DNA of 64,000 bases, taken from contig CAHIKZ030005202.1 in assembly GCA_903632075.3 (NCBI GenBank), positions 987,501-1,051,500 on the forward strand, in the 5' to 3' direction. Below are positions 10,961 to 21,939 of the stretch, piece by piece. The notes under the pieces were generated by a model. The model was given only the letters and a program-made list of their open reading frames with translations. It searched no databases and was not told the DNA's origin. Source of the DNA: Acanthosepion pharaonis. Lineage: Eukaryota > Mollusca > Cephalopoda > Sepiida > Sepiidae. Both the position numbers and the translations under genes were made by a program. How positions within the stretch are numbered: the first letter of the stretch is position 1; each line of letters starts with the position of its first letter.

Positions 10961-11129
10961 ATTCATATCTGATCGCTTCAATTCATATGTTTGTATGTAT
11001 AAGATTAAAAAAATGTGTGCTTGTGAAAAAGTATCAGTATTTTCCAAGCACTGCTTTGTCTGGCATAAGGTCATGAGTATAATGCACTCGTGAAGATCGA
11101 ACTTATATATAATATATATATATAAACAT

Positions 11130-11470
11130 GTATGCTAATTGTCCCCTCATATAGACGCAATATGCTACTGTCTTTTATAATAACCATGTATTCTACGCAT
11201 ACACGGGTTCTGTCTATATTCCTGAAATGAGGTATTATGATGACGTGCATTTTTAACATTATTCGGACTGTTATCCTCATCTTCATTGTCATATTCACAA
11301 CGTTTCGGCCTCTATATATCTGAGATGAGATATTATGATTATTTGCATTATTTACATTATTCGGACTGTTATCCTTATCTTCATTGCCATATTCACAACG
11401 TTTCGGCCGTTGTACGCTCCGCCCTTCTTCAGGTGATTGGTAGAAAATTGTTACTGAGACATTAGGTTTC
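11130..11470 (-). mobile_element. SINE-like repeat S, reverse copy with 2 tandem 98-99 bp units
   Basis: Contains two successive ...ATTCGGACTGTTATCC, CTTCATTG.CATATTCACAA, CGTTTCGGCC units (CACAACG at 11296 and 11395), then the hairpin 11397-11433 with CCTGAAGAAGG...GGCCGAAACG on the reverse strand. The same body is found at 48050, 48470, 52450, 52860 and 59660-61080. Confidence 0.7.
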
Positions 11471-11489
11471 AAAGTACCAAAAATTCACA

Positions 11490-11760
11490 CACAGATATCC
11501 TCAAGGATACATGCCCCAGTAAATATAGACGCTGGTTAGAGTCAGTGACTAGACCCAAAGAGTTGTGTGTTCAATACCAGGCCGGAGCAGTGCTGAACAA
11601 AAAAAAAAAAAAAAACTTGGCAAGTTGATTTAACTGAAACATCTAGAAGGGACATGTCACGTGGAACTAGAACAATCTATCCCTGTGGACGAAATAAAGA
11701 GTTCGGTTCGAAATTCCAATCACCTGAAGAAGACCGGAGCGTACAATTGCCCAAACATTC
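11490..11760 (+). mobile_element. SINE-like repeat S, forward copy with tRNA-like head
   Basis: The head GACGCTGGTTAGAGTCAGTG with GTGTGTTCAATACCAGG resembles RNA polymerase III A and B boxes. An A run (11601-11617) follows, then the body CACGTGGAACTAGAACA, GAAATAAAGAGTTCGGTTCG and CACCTGAAGAAGACCGGAGC. It parallels 48270-48500. It lies head to head with the reverse copy at 11130-11470. Confidence 0.6.
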
Positions 11761-11894
11761 TCTTGATGGTTCTTGAATGGAAACCAGAGTATGAATATTG
11801 GTAGCATTACTCAAGGCCTGATTGATCTTTTTCTTCTAACCATTGCTCAGTTTGCAAGATATTGTGGAACTGACATTAAATGATTTTAACCTGT

Positions 11895-12105
11895 TCTCTT
11901 TTTAGCCGAATAACTCAAAGGGTTTTTCAGTGATTCTTACGACAAATGGTATCAAGATGATTAAACGTCTTATCGGAAGTCCCGAAAAAAAAGAAACTCA
12001 ATTAGTTTAGTGTTTTTGTTTTTTTTTTATCTATTAATCATTTTGTGAGATGGACAATTATGCTGTTACACAATTTCGACAATTTTGCTGTTACACTCGG
12101 TATGT
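11895..12105 (-). repeat. Family Z copy 2 (inverted relative to 7428-7620)
   Basis: The reverse strand carries GAGTGTAACAGCAAAATTGT, a local duplication of that block, CATAATTGTCCAT, ACTAATTGAG, GATAAGACGTTTAATCATCT and ATACCATTTGTC. Confidence 0.65.
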
Positions 12106-12147
12106 GGCATTAAATCTAGTTAGCTCGCTATGAATCTTAGTATGTTA

Positions 12148-12150
<3 letters not shown>

Positions 12151-12197
<47 letters not shown>

Positions 12198-12275
12198 CTA
12201 CCTCAGTCTGTTAGATCTATCTATCTATCTATCTATCTCAGTATGTTCATTTATCAATCTACCTCAGTCTGCTCA

Positions 12276-12333
<58 letters not shown>

Positions 12334-12440
12334 CCACAGCTTATCCATTATTATTTATTTATCTATCTGTATAGATATTTGTGCGTGTGTGTATCTGTCT
12401 GTATACTTGTGGGTGCTTGTCTGTACGCGCTTGTGTCATT
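12151..12440. repeat. (TC)n and (TATC)n microsatellite cluster
   Basis: TC run 12151-12193, TATC runs near 12216 and 12297-12332, then TCTGTCTG variants. The open frame across it encodes only SLSL/IYLS repeats. Confidence 0.95.
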
Positions 12441-12530
12441 ATTTACACAATCCAACATGTTTTAGACTGGTTCAAACTGCCTTTTGATGAATTTAGCCAT
12501 TTAAATCAGTTCTCTCTTTCTCACATTATA

Positions 12531-12890
12531 TATATATATATATATATATATATCTTTTGAAACCGCCAGTTCAGGAAGCAGAACATATCATGGCCGCTTG
12601 ACCGGATAAACATGCTTGCATCTGGTTGCCTGCGCATGCGTATGTGTTTTTATGCTACATATTTAGGCGAGTGTAGGAAGCAGGGTGAACCGGTTAGAAT
12701 TCTCATCTGGAACAGGAAGAAGGATGAAAAAAAAATGAATAAGAAAATTTTTCTCCTGATGCTATGGAAAGTGGAAATATTGAAAAAAAAATCATGCCCA
12801 CTAAATAGTAACCTCTCCAAAATACACCCTCAAAGAAAAGCAGTGCCGCAATCAACATACAGAAGTCATGATGGCAGTATATAACCGTGG
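12531..12890. other. Short (TA)n run then unassigned sequence
   Basis: TA run 12531-12553. The following 330 bp show no feature; the frames at 12612-12884 and on the reverse strand are unsupported. Confidence 0.4.
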
Positions 12891-13500
12891 ATAAGTGAAG
12901 ACTTAGAGATAGACGCACAGAAAGATTCAAACAAGTGGACACACAGGAAAAAAAATAACAAATATTTTCTACAAAAACCAAATGCACATCAAGTGCAAAC
13001 AAGATGAATCTTCACTTAGAAATATTATAAAAAAATACACTACTTCAATTGACCCGAATAAAATAGTCAAATTAATTATCTACTGCAAAAAAATTAAAAT
13101 GGCTAAACTTATTCTCAAAAATAACAAAACACGACTACATACACCTTACGTTACACCTATCTGACCATAGCTCTATCAGAATCCATTTAAATACACACAC
13201 AAACTTGCCAGACTCCATCTGAAACTTACTAGTAGAAAATACAAACATAATAACCTCATCCACATGTAAAAAAGCTTAAAAATTATGGAAGCCTTAATAA
13301 TAAAAAAGAAAAAAAAAACAACACTTAACAATATTAACTACGAACACGGCCACAATGTGCTAACTGTGTTCGGAATATAAAACATTTCTATAACACTAAA
13401 TACATACACACAACCCAGACACCCAATTAAAAAGCAAAAATAAAATCATCCTTGATAATGGCTAAAAGTATTAGCCGAAAGCGCACGGAATTACAGAACA
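12890..13500 (+). pseudogene. Penelope-like element remnant (linker before GIY-YIG) and its 3' tail hairpin
   Basis: The frame at 12982-13164 reads MHIKCKQDESSLRNIIKKYT, then SIDPNKIVKLIIYCKK and LILKNNKT. This resembles the basic linker that precedes the GIY-YIG nuclease in Penelope-like proteins (NII.K...DP.K..KLIIYY...K..NL..KNN); recognition is from memory of the family. No nuclease follows in frame. Downstream at 13452-13480 lies TTGATAA, an extra T, GGCTAA/TTAGCC and GAAA, the same hairpin type seen elsewhere. The tail GAACATTTGGACAATTTCTA matches the reverse-strand block at 44950-45010. Confidence 0.55.
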
Positions 13501-13667
13501 TTTGGACAATTTCTACACACTCTGTGTCCCTCCCCCAAAAAAAACACTTGTTCGAAGACAAGAAAAATTAAATTAAAAGCTTAACCGTAGTACCATGTCT
13601 GACGTCTTTAATGAAAAATGCACATACATACACACACAACATGCACATACACACGCTAATCGAACGA

Positions 13668-13907
13668 TCCTCCGTGGCTCGATCGGTTAAGGCATGTCAG
13701 GCTAAATGACGGTTCTGTATAGGTTACAGGTTCGATTTCTGTCGGAGGAGGAATATTTTTTATGAAAATTTCTCGGACATTCAGGCCGGTAAATGTTATT
13801 AATACTGTTTTCTATAAAACAGAGCATTTACTTAAATATTTCTATCTATAAAAAGAATGTATAAACATAAAAATGTCTTGAAATAATTGTCGGACTTTGT
13901 CCATTTC

Positions 13908-13910
<3 letters not shown>
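13668..13910 (+). mobile_element. tRNA-derived SINE, copy 1
   Basis: 13668-13749 folds as a tRNA: acceptor TCCTCCG / CGGAGGA (7 bp), A-box region TGGCTCGATCGGTTAAGGCA, a 5-position anticodon stem (TGTCA/TGACG), a long variable arm and GGTTCGATTTC as B box. The anticodon loop lacks U33, so this is not a working tRNA gene. The tail continues through CATTCAGGCCGGTAAATG and CTATAAAAAGAATGTATAAA to GGACTTTGTCCATTTCAT and then (AT)n. The copy at 43880-44105 has the same head and tail. Confidence 0.8.

Positions 13911-13951
<41 letters not shown>
13911..13951. repeat. (TA)n microsatellite at the SINE 3' end
   Basis: TA run directly joined to the SINE tail. Confidence 0.95.
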
Positions 13952-13955
<4 letters not shown>

Positions 13956-14265
13956 GAAAAATTTGGAAAAAACAAACAAAAATCCTTAAATGCAATTATA
14001 TTTGTTTTAAAATGAATGAAATGTCGACGTCTGACGTTTCGGTTTAATAAACCTTCTTCAGGACAATATTCATTAAAATACAATTCAGTCCAATTTGACA
14101 AAGACGATGGACATAAAAACAAGTCTTATCATAAGAAGGTTTATTAAACCGAAACGTCAGACGTCGACATTTCATTCATTTTAAACAAATATAATTGCAT
14201 TTAAGGGATTTTTTTTGTTTTTTTCCAAATTTTTCTTCATTCTGTCGGATCTATATCCATTTACA
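13951..14265. mobile_element. Inverted pair of Penelope-like tails with a complete hammerhead-like fold
   Basis: The left copy (13951-14125, reverse sense) and right copy (14130-14250, forward sense) mirror each other around about 14110. In the left copy, read on the reverse strand, 14055-14061 is CTGAAGA, 14054 an extra A, 14041-14053 GGTTT-ATT-AAACC, 14037-14040 GAAA, 14037-14027 ACGT-CAG-ACGT, and 14026 C. Stem I is GACA (14025-14022) with TGTC (14065-14062), an internal loop, and ATTCATT (14017-14011) with AATGAAT (14074-14068). The right copy has lost CTGA (it reads ATAAGAAGG). Confidence 0.6.
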
Positions 14266-14271
14266 TTTGCT

Positions 14272-14273
<2 letters not shown>

Positions 14274-14350
<77 letters not shown>
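14274..14350. repeat. (TA)n microsatellite
   Basis: TA run of about 75 bp following the element. Confidence 0.95.
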
Positions 14351-15150
14351 GCACGGAGTGGAGTTGCTATTTTGTATCCAACTGGCATTCAAATCAAATA
14401 TATTCTTCCCTAGGCTGGTTGCCAAAGTGAAATTTGTCTGCTCTGCTATTGACCACTAACTAGGAGTGGGAGAAGGAATGGATTTATACCAATGATATTT
14501 GTACAAAAGCAACAGCCAGGATTGAAACTAGAATTCTCAACGCCAAATCCACTTTCGTCGCTGATAAGCGATACGATTCGCGCATGTCCAATGCATATAA
14601 TAAGTCCACTTATCCATGCGATTCCGTCTGGCTTCGGGCATGGAACTCCTTTTATTTTCTACATCATGGGACTGAGCTTTCAACGATGTTGTAAACTGCG
14701 TGATTTTGTTTAGTTGATTTGAAACCTAAATTCTAAAGACTCTGTCTCCAAGATTTTCTTTTGCATTGGTACTTCGGGGCCAGATGGAATGTTTGCTAAA
14801 AAAAAAATGGACGATTTTCAATGCAAAGGAAGGCGACCAAACAAAATATTCACTTGTTTTGTAGTTACGCAAGTTAAAAGAAAAATAAAAACATTGATTT
14901 TGGACAAACTCGGCATTGAAAATAGAAAAATCGACACTCACATGATATAAACGCCACTCTCTGATCAACGAATTAATCGATACGATAGACATTTAGTCAT
15001 GTCATCAGGGAAAAGACAATGGAGGTTCATTTTTATTTCACAAAGCGAATTTGCGAGGAGAGCTTAACTGGTGAGAGACAGTGTGAAAAGATTTTCACTT
15101 ACTTTTTTTTAAAGCAGCGACAACTGATAACCACACCATATTTCAATGCA
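14351..15150. other. Nothing firmly recognised
   Basis: About 800 bp of mixed sequence with no supported gene. Open frames at 14492-14713 and 14726-14992 show no domain. Confidence 0.4.
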
Positions 15151-15153
15151 TCG

Positions 15154-15156
15154 AAG

Positions 15157-15212
<56 letters not shown>

Positions 15213-15263
15213 ACAAGCTGTTTGTTACTGTCTTATGCTAATACTATCTATCTTATGCTGTTA

Positions 15264-15321
<58 letters not shown>

Positions 15322-15535
15322 CATGCTGTTACTGCCTATCTATACTGTTACTATGTATCTGTCTATTTCATGCTATTTCTTACATTCTCTCTCTATCTCA
15401 CGCTGTTTCTCACTATCTATCTAAACTGTTACTATCTATCTATCTATCTATCTATCTTATGCTGTTACTGTCTATCTATATTATTAAGATGTATATTGTT
15501 ACTCTCTTTCTATCAATCTCTCTCATGATATTACC

Positions 15536-15598
<63 letters not shown>

Positions 15599-15753
15599 CT
15601 GTTACTCTCTTTCTACCTATCAGTCTATCTTATGCTGTTATATACTTACTATCTATCTATGTATCTATCTATCTATACTGTTTCTATATATCAATTTATC
15701 ATGTAAATCAAAGATAATTTAAACGCAAGCACAAGAGAATATGATTAATGACA

Positions 15754-15795
<42 letters not shown>

Positions 15796-15862
15796 TATGC
15801 TGTTACTATCTATCTATATTATTACTATGTATACTGTTAATCTCCTATCAATCCCTCTCATG

Positions 15863-15902
<40 letters not shown>

Positions 15903-16023
15903 ATCGTATGTAAATAAAAGATTAAAAAAGGTAAACGCAGGCACAAGAGAATATGATTAATGACACACTATCTATCTATCTTATATTGTTACTCTCCTTC
16001 TATCACTCTCTCTCGTGCTATTA

Positions 16024-16058
<35 letters not shown>

Positions 16059-16255
16059 GTTACTCTCTTTCGACCTATCAATATATCTTAAGCTGTTACT
16101 ATCTATCTATCTATCTATCTCATGCTATTACTATCTATCTATCTGTACTATTTCGATATATCAATCTATCTTATGTAAATGAAAGATAATTTAAACGCAG
16201 GCACAACAGAATATGACTAATGATACACTATCTATCTATCTATCTATCTATCTAT
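15154..16255. repeat. (TATC)n-rich higher-order repeat region
   Basis: Many TATC runs are separated by ATGCTGTTACT spacers. A larger unit with AAACGCAGGCACAA-like, GAATATGATTAATGACACAC recurs at about 15720, 15930 and 16195, each followed by TA or TATC runs, giving a 210-270 bp higher-order period. Long SIYLSIYL frames here are not genes. Confidence 0.9.
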
Positions 16256-16455
16256 TTTTATATACATACATATAAAATATCTGGAAAATACTGTACCAGA
16301 AAAAGATATATAAAAAAGTGTTTCAATACACCGTTCAGACAATCGAACATGCAGAAAAGGCTGAAATGAAATGGAAACCCTTTAGGTAAACTTGCTTCTC
16401 AAAGCACTCTTTTTTCAAATATGGCATCACCGGCATTTGTGGGAAAGTTAACGCA

Positions 16456-16770
16456 ATAAACTAGACCAGAATTTGAACCTGGCTCGCTGGTTCCATTTTC
16501 CAGGCCGATAACTGATCCGTTAATTGCGCATCTAACTTACTTACGGAATAAGTTGACTCCTTATTATAACAAATTCTGAATTCCACCTGGTCTCATATCC
16601 GTTTTGGCGCCCTGGTATATGATTATAAAATTACGTAATGGAGGACACGTAGATATAGTGTAATGTTTAGCCAACTTGTCTTGCTAAGGACAATAGGGAT
16701 TAACTACTGAGTTCGATGCTCACTGTGTACTTCATACTTCTGGCTTTGTGCCATATCTAATCTTAGTAAG
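16456..16770. repeat. Two tRNA-like relics
   Basis: On the reverse strand 16456-16532 carries GATGCGCAATTAACGG and CAGGTTCAAATTCTGG, A- and B-box-like. On the forward strand 16640-16765 carries ATATAGTGTAATGTTTAGCC, CTTGTCTTGCTA and GAGTTCGATGCTC, matching the family at 53710-53995. Both are too diverged for tRNA genes. Confidence 0.45.
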
Positions 16771-17760
16771 TTAGTTAAGGTCTGATCGATTGACATTGCA
16801 TTTTAAAAAAGTAACATTACTGGAAAGAAACATAACGAGAAAGTAGATAACGATTGACATTGCATTTAAATTTTTAAAATCAAAGGAAGAGGAATTAAGA
16901 AGACAGTAGATAACGATTGACATTGCATTTAAATTTTTAAAGATCAAAGTTAACTGGAAAGCATGAAGCCGGAAGAGAGTTCCACAGGCGAGAAGTGAGA
17001 ACAATAAAGGAAGAGGAATCAAGAAGACAGTAGATAACGATTGACATTGCATTTAAATTATTGAAGATCAAAGTTGGCTGGAAAGCATGAACCCGGAAGA
17101 GAGACATTCATTTAAATTTTGAAGACAGGCGAGAAGTGAGAAACAATAAAGGAAGAGGAATCAAGAAGACAATAGATAACGATTGACATTGCATTTAAAT
17201 TTTTGAAGATCAATGTTGGCTGGAAAGTATGAAGCCGGAAGTGAGTTCCACAGGCGAGAAGTGAGAACAATAAAGGAAGAGGAATCAAGAAGACAGTAGA
17301 TAACGATTGACATTGCATTTAAATTATTGAAGATCAAAGTTGGCTGGAAAGCATGAAGCCGGAAGAGAGTTCCACAGGCGAGAAATGAGAACAATAAAGG
17401 AAGAGGAATCAAGAAGACAGAGAAATGATTGAATTTTTGAAATCAAAGGAAGAGGAATCAAGTGAGAACAATAAAGGAAGAGGAATCAAGAAGACAGTAG
17501 ATAACGATTGACATTGCATTTAAATTTTGAAGGTCGAGAAAGTTGGCATTTAAATTATTGAAGATCAAAGTTGGCTGGAAAGCATGAAGCCGGAAGAGAG
17601 TTCCACAGGCGAGAAGTGAGAACAATAAAGGAAGAGGAATCAAGAAGACAGTAGATAACGATTGACATTGCATTTAAATTTTTGAAGATCAAAGTTGACT
17701 GGAAAGCATAGATTTTCCACTGACAATAAAGGAAGAGGAATCAAGAAGAAGTGATAAATA
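16771..17760 (-). repeat. Tandem array of a LINE-A C-terminal coding segment
   Basis: GATTGACATTGCATTT recurs at about 16788, 16854, 16916, 17039, 17183, 17307, 17507 and 17660. On the reverse strand the units encode FKCNVNRYLLSS preceded by SRLWNSLPAS.FPANIDLQ-like text, the C-terminus of a Jockey/CR1-type reverse transcriptase. Spacing varies from 62 to 200 bp because units carry deletions; the commonest full unit is about 124 bp. No unit has the polymerase domain. Confidence 0.8.
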
Positions 17761-17799
17761 TTATTTAAATCGAATCAAATTGACTAAGATTTTCTGACA

Positions 17800-18820
17800 T
17801 GAAGTGGAAAAAATCGAATCGATTGCTAAGTGTCCTGCTAAAAAACGGTTTTTTCCATAAGAATAATATTCGACATGAAATAACCCAACAAGATTTAAAA
17901 ATCGTCAAATTATCCAACTTAATTCTTCTTTGGTTTTTTCCTCGATTTCATTTGAAGACAATCAACACCATTTGCATTAGCCTGTTGCAGTTTGTTGAAA
18001 CCGGGCATAACGATAAAGGATTTTTTTTTTTTTTTTTAGACAAATAGTTAATATCTACGTTTTCATCCCGGTGCTTGCCAAATCTGACTACTTTTTTGGT
18101 TATAGTGTAACCAGAAACTATTTTGACCTTTTTGTATTTATTGCTAACCAAACCTATGTCTACCTTTTTGACAAGAGTGTAAACTGTACCTTCATTTACT
18201 TTGTTTTAGTTTAATCTGTCTACCATTTTGAAACGATGTTCTTAAACAGACCTGTCACTACCTTTTTAACTATAGTGTAAATTAGGTTTCTGTCGACGTT
18301 TTTCACGTGCAAACCGAACCTATTTATATCTATCTATTAATTATTTGTAAATTTTTGTCCCATAAATATAATATTTGACATGAAATAACCCAACAAGGTT
18401 TGAAATGTCGGCAAATTAACCAACTGTGAAATCCATTCCCAGGGCATAAAGGACATTAACACAAATGTTTGTAGAAATTACCGAATTTTAAAATAAAATA
18501 TGGAAATCTCTTACTGAAAATTAATGACGCTAAGCACATCATTATTTCGTGTGATTGAGATTAACATTATTAAGATAATCGCATGTATGTTCATCAGAAC
18601 CAGCGCCATTAATAATATCCATCTTTTCATAAAGCCAATTTGCTTTGTTTCTGAAATCATTATTAAATTCTATGGTTTTTATTCTCGATTTCATTTCAAG
18701 TCAATCGACACCGTTTACATTACGCTGCAGCGTTTTGTTGAGACCTGACAGAACGTTAAAGTTTTTTCTTCTGAAACATTGAGACAAATAGTTAATATTT
18801 GATGTCCGGGAAAGGGATAT
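17800..18820 (+). repeat. Pair of diverged direct repeats, interrupted
   Basis: TTCGACATGAAATAACCCAA near 17870 recurs near 18375; CTCGATTTCATTTGAAG with AATCAACACC.TTTGCATTA near 17945 recurs near 18690, followed in both by AGACAAATAGTTAATAT. The middle (18080-18300) holds about four degenerate CTACCTTTTTGA..ATAGTGTAAA units. No coding sequence recognised. Confidence 0.6.
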
Positions 18821-18821
18821 A

Positions 18822-19748
18822 CGGTGCTGTTCGATAAAAGTGACTCACCTTACCCTTTGAATTTAGCTCAACTTTCGTTTCATCGGAGAACATTCTTCCA
18901 GTATTCTACGGTGAAATATTTGTAATAGTAAGCCCATTCAAGTCTCTTGACTTTGTTGGTTTTGCTTATTAGCGGCTTAAACCTTCGTGTACAAGATTTG
19001 TAGCCTTGTTCTAAAAGCCACCGTCGGACTGTTGAAGAGGCAAGACTAACACCTTGCTCTTCCCTTAGACTGGCTGCAATTTCTTGGCCAGTTATAGTCC
19101 TATTCTTCGCAACTTCTCTCTTGATTACCCTGCCAGTTCTATCATCAATCTTTTTCTTTCGTCCACTTGTTTCCTTCCTTGGAGCAAAAGTGGCATCATT
19201 ATGTGCCCTAAGCACTCGAAAGACAGTTGATTGCGAGGTTATAGCAATCTCTCTCGTAGACTTGCCTTCTTTTGAGAGGGCAATAATAGCTGCCTTAAGT
19301 GGTTCTGATGCGTGTTTGTACCCTTTCATCTGGTTAGTGACTTGAGTGGCTATTTCAAGCTGTTTGCATACTGTATAAGGCTTTCTGGAATATTCTGAAA
19401 TGCTCTAGATTTTATTTAAGCTGTTCTAGAATTCTCTAGAATATTGTTCTGAGTGTATTGTAAAATAGTTTTCAATATTTTGTTAAAAGTTCTTTAAATT
19501 TACTAGTTTAATCATTAGAATGCGATATCTGAGTCACTTTTTTTGCACAGAGTTTTTTGTTGAATCTTATTTATATCCAAATTTATAATTATCAATAGAA
19601 TACCTTAGGGTGAATAAACATTTTTCTAGGTGGTCGGGAAGGGGTCTTTATATTAGTAAGATTAAAAATTATTTTAACCCTAAAAACAATAGACAAAAAA
19701 TATTCTTATTAAAAATATCAGGTGAGTCACTTTTATCGAACAGCACTG
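18822..19748 (-). mobile_element. Truncated Tc1/mariner-type DNA transposon with intact ends
   Basis: 29-bp terminal inverted repeats (18822-18850 and 19720-19748) differ at one base and are flanked by TA on both sides, the Tc1/mariner target duplication. At 927 bp the element is shorter than the usual 1.3-1.7 kb because most of the catalytic half of the transposase is missing. Confidence 0.9.
18880..19329 (-). pseudogene. Tc1-like transposase, N-terminal DNA-binding half (149 codons)
   Basis: Starts MKGYKHASEPLKAAIIALSK, then KEGKSTREIA, a first helix-turn-helix. A GRKKKIDDRTGRVIKRE linker with the GRK signature follows, then TGQEIAASLREEQGVSLASS and STVRRWLLEQGY, the second helix-turn-helix. 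It ends EYWKNVLR-stop. Shifting frame after WKNV restores SDETKVELN, the block with the first catalytic Asp of the DDE/D triad, so a small deletion breaks the frame there. Three or four codons later the sequence runs into the terminal repeat; the second Asp and third acidic residue are gone. The protein could bind transposon ends but not cut DNA. A full family member has about 340 residues. Confidence 0.85.
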
Positions 19749-19750
19749 TA

Positions 19751-20950
19751 TTTGATCGAAGTAGCAAAGTGGTTTTGGACTACTGTAACCGAGTAGGACA
19801 ATCTAGCAGGTAACCGTAAACGACTGGTCCTCGTCGTACTGGTAGGCAATAGGCGTAGTCAATAGGCGTAGTCAATAGGCGTCCCAAGTACCTCCACATC
19901 AGTCTGTATTTATGGCTGACACCAGCCAATCATATTACTGTGAGGGGGGGACCCAGGTGTATGGATATTCATTACATCAATATTCAAGCATTTTTTGAGT
20001 GTCGACATCTGTGAAATCAACGCAGGCGCCCCTCCCCCCAAGTCTTCCTATTTTTAGTCTTTAATCCTCTTTCCGCTGTTTATTAACGATTTGCCTAGAA
20101 TCATTCCCATATCATTATTAAACGTCTATGCCAACCCATTTTAGGGAACCACCTCCATGGAGCCTTACATAGGATCTCCCTGCTGATCTAGCCGTAAAAG
20201 GTCAACGGGGGAAAGATAACTTGTAACTCTCTCCTTAACTCAGTATCTAAGTTGAGTGACACAAGAACTTATTCCTGTCTTTATAGTATTTTGTTTATTT
20301 TTTTCTGAAAAATTTAGACGAATCATTAATATCCAAACATTTCTTTCACTATCGACATAAGCTAACAAATGAGACATTCCGTTGTTATGGTAACATGGGG
20401 AAAGTATTCAGGCCAGTATATTTGCATGTTGAGTTCACTTGGCGTTTAAAACTTTTCTTTTATTTCCACCCAAGCTAAGTACAGTAAATATTTGTAACAA
20501 CTCACTGTGGATTAATGCTGTGAAAATTATCCTTGCACAACTGTGTCGACCTCACTGGATTCTTGCCTTGTGCCATACTGAGCTAAGTAGATGTTTAAGC
20601 TAAATATATTGATTAGAATATTGGTTCAAAGCCCACTGACTAATCAAACAGACGATATTTCTCTTATTTCTCGTCGTCGCGTGAGATTCCTTGTGATCCT
20701 ACGTGATCATCTGCACAGACATCCAAGTCAAGGTCACTCGTTCTGTCCATAGGAAGTCGCCGCTGTTCTCGGTACTAAATCAGAAAGACGGATGGCTCAA
20801 AGATGAGTCATTCCTTTCCGTATTTTATATATGTCATCTAGGATGATGGAAGCTTTGTAAATTTGATACATCCAAGTTCGCCATTCCAAAAAAGAAGAAA
20901 AATGCAAAAATAAATAAATAAAATAAAATAAAATATTACAAAGCGGGCAT
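19751..20950. other. Nothing recognised
   Basis: About 1.2 kb of unique-looking sequence. A short GTCAATAGGCGTA repeat occurs three times near 19845-19880. No gene supported. Confidence 0.4.
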
Positions 20951-20954
20951 GGGA

Positions 20955-21680
20955 ATAGGTTTGGTTTGGTTTGGTTTATTTTATTCTACGGCATATCAAC
21001 ACCTCAATGGGTTATTTAATGCCGACAAGATGTTTAGGATAGGTTTGTATGAATAGAATATGTATTCTTTGTAAGAAATCAGTTTGGTTTGGTTTATTTT
21101 GTTTTACGGAATATCAACTTCAATGGGTTATTTAATGCCGACAATATTATTGGGATAGATTCGTATGAATAAAGTATGTATTCTTTGACTTAGACTGGTT
21201 TGGTTTAGTTTGTTTTACGGCATATCAACCTCAATAGGTTATTTAATGATGACAACATTTTTAGTATAGATTCGTATTTATAGAGTATGTATTCTTTGGT
21301 TTAGATTGCTTTGGTTTATTTTGTTTTACGGCATATCAACCTCAATGGGTTTTTTAATGCTGACAAAATTTTTTTATTGATGGTAATATTTTGTTTTGCC
21401 AAAAATCTATTTGTGGTAATATATTTCCTTCAAAATTGTATTGCTGGTAATAATTTTTTTTCAAAAAAGTATTGCTGGTAATAGTTAACTATTTGCCCAT
21501 AGATGGGGCCCTAACAGGTGCTACCACCGCGGGTCAGGGTGGACCTGGGAACATCAGCAATTAAGAGGTAGTTCCACGCTCCTCAAAACCTCCTGATCAG
21601 AGGCCTTGCTGCTGGACGTAGTTTAAGGTCTTATCTTGGACGCGGATGTAGTTTAACGTCTTACCCAGGATGCCATTCGG
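20955..21680 (+). mobile_element. R-element copy 2 with about 4 units of a 116-117 bp segment
   Basis: The 5' segment (TTTTACGGCATATCAAC to GTATGTATTCTTTG) is repeated about four times over 20957-21370, then TGCTGGTAATA blocks, CTATTTGCCC, GTCAGGGTGGACCTGGGAAC and GGCCTTGCTGCTGGACGTAG. The final GATGTAGTTTAACGTCTTAC block is duplicated, as in the reverse copy at 54355. Confidence 0.85.
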
Positions 21681-21935
21681 AATAGGAAAGAAGAGAAAAA
21701 GATATCGTTTGGTGATTTACGATAAAATATTATCAGTAACGAACATGAACTAGATAATATCACGTGTAGGATTTATTAAACAAATATAGATAAACTTTTA
21801 TTCATGCTAACATAATAATATTTATTCTAACCATCTCTTATCTGGCAGTGGAAAACCTTTTCAGTCAGCTTTCATCATTGTAATCTTTTGTTTTCTTAAG
21901 GCCCGTTCTTTTATTCTTCTCTCTCGTTAATATTT
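21681..21935. other. Unassigned sequence
   Basis: No feature recognised. Confidence 0.3.
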
Positions 21936-21939
21936 TTTT

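Noticed and set aside
11397..11433. Full hammerhead in repeat S
   Set aside because: The core helix and GAAA are present, but I could not find a closing stem III ending in NUH; kept only as hammerhead-like hairpin.
13668..13749. Functional tRNA gene
   Set aside because: Good acceptor and T arms but no U before the anticodon, non-standard loop, and a shared SINE tail in two copies.
14133..14200. Second hammerhead-like fold in the forward arm of the inverted pair
   Set aside because: The CTGA part of the core is missing (ATAAGAAGG), so only the reverse-strand arm is proposed.
14351..14720. tRNA-like sequence (GTTTCAATCCTGG on the reverse strand)
   Set aside because: No matching A box at a suitable distance and no acceptor pairing.
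20955..21370. Gene promoter with repeated GGTTT elements
   Set aside because: The GGTTT runs belong to the R-element 5' end found at five other sites.
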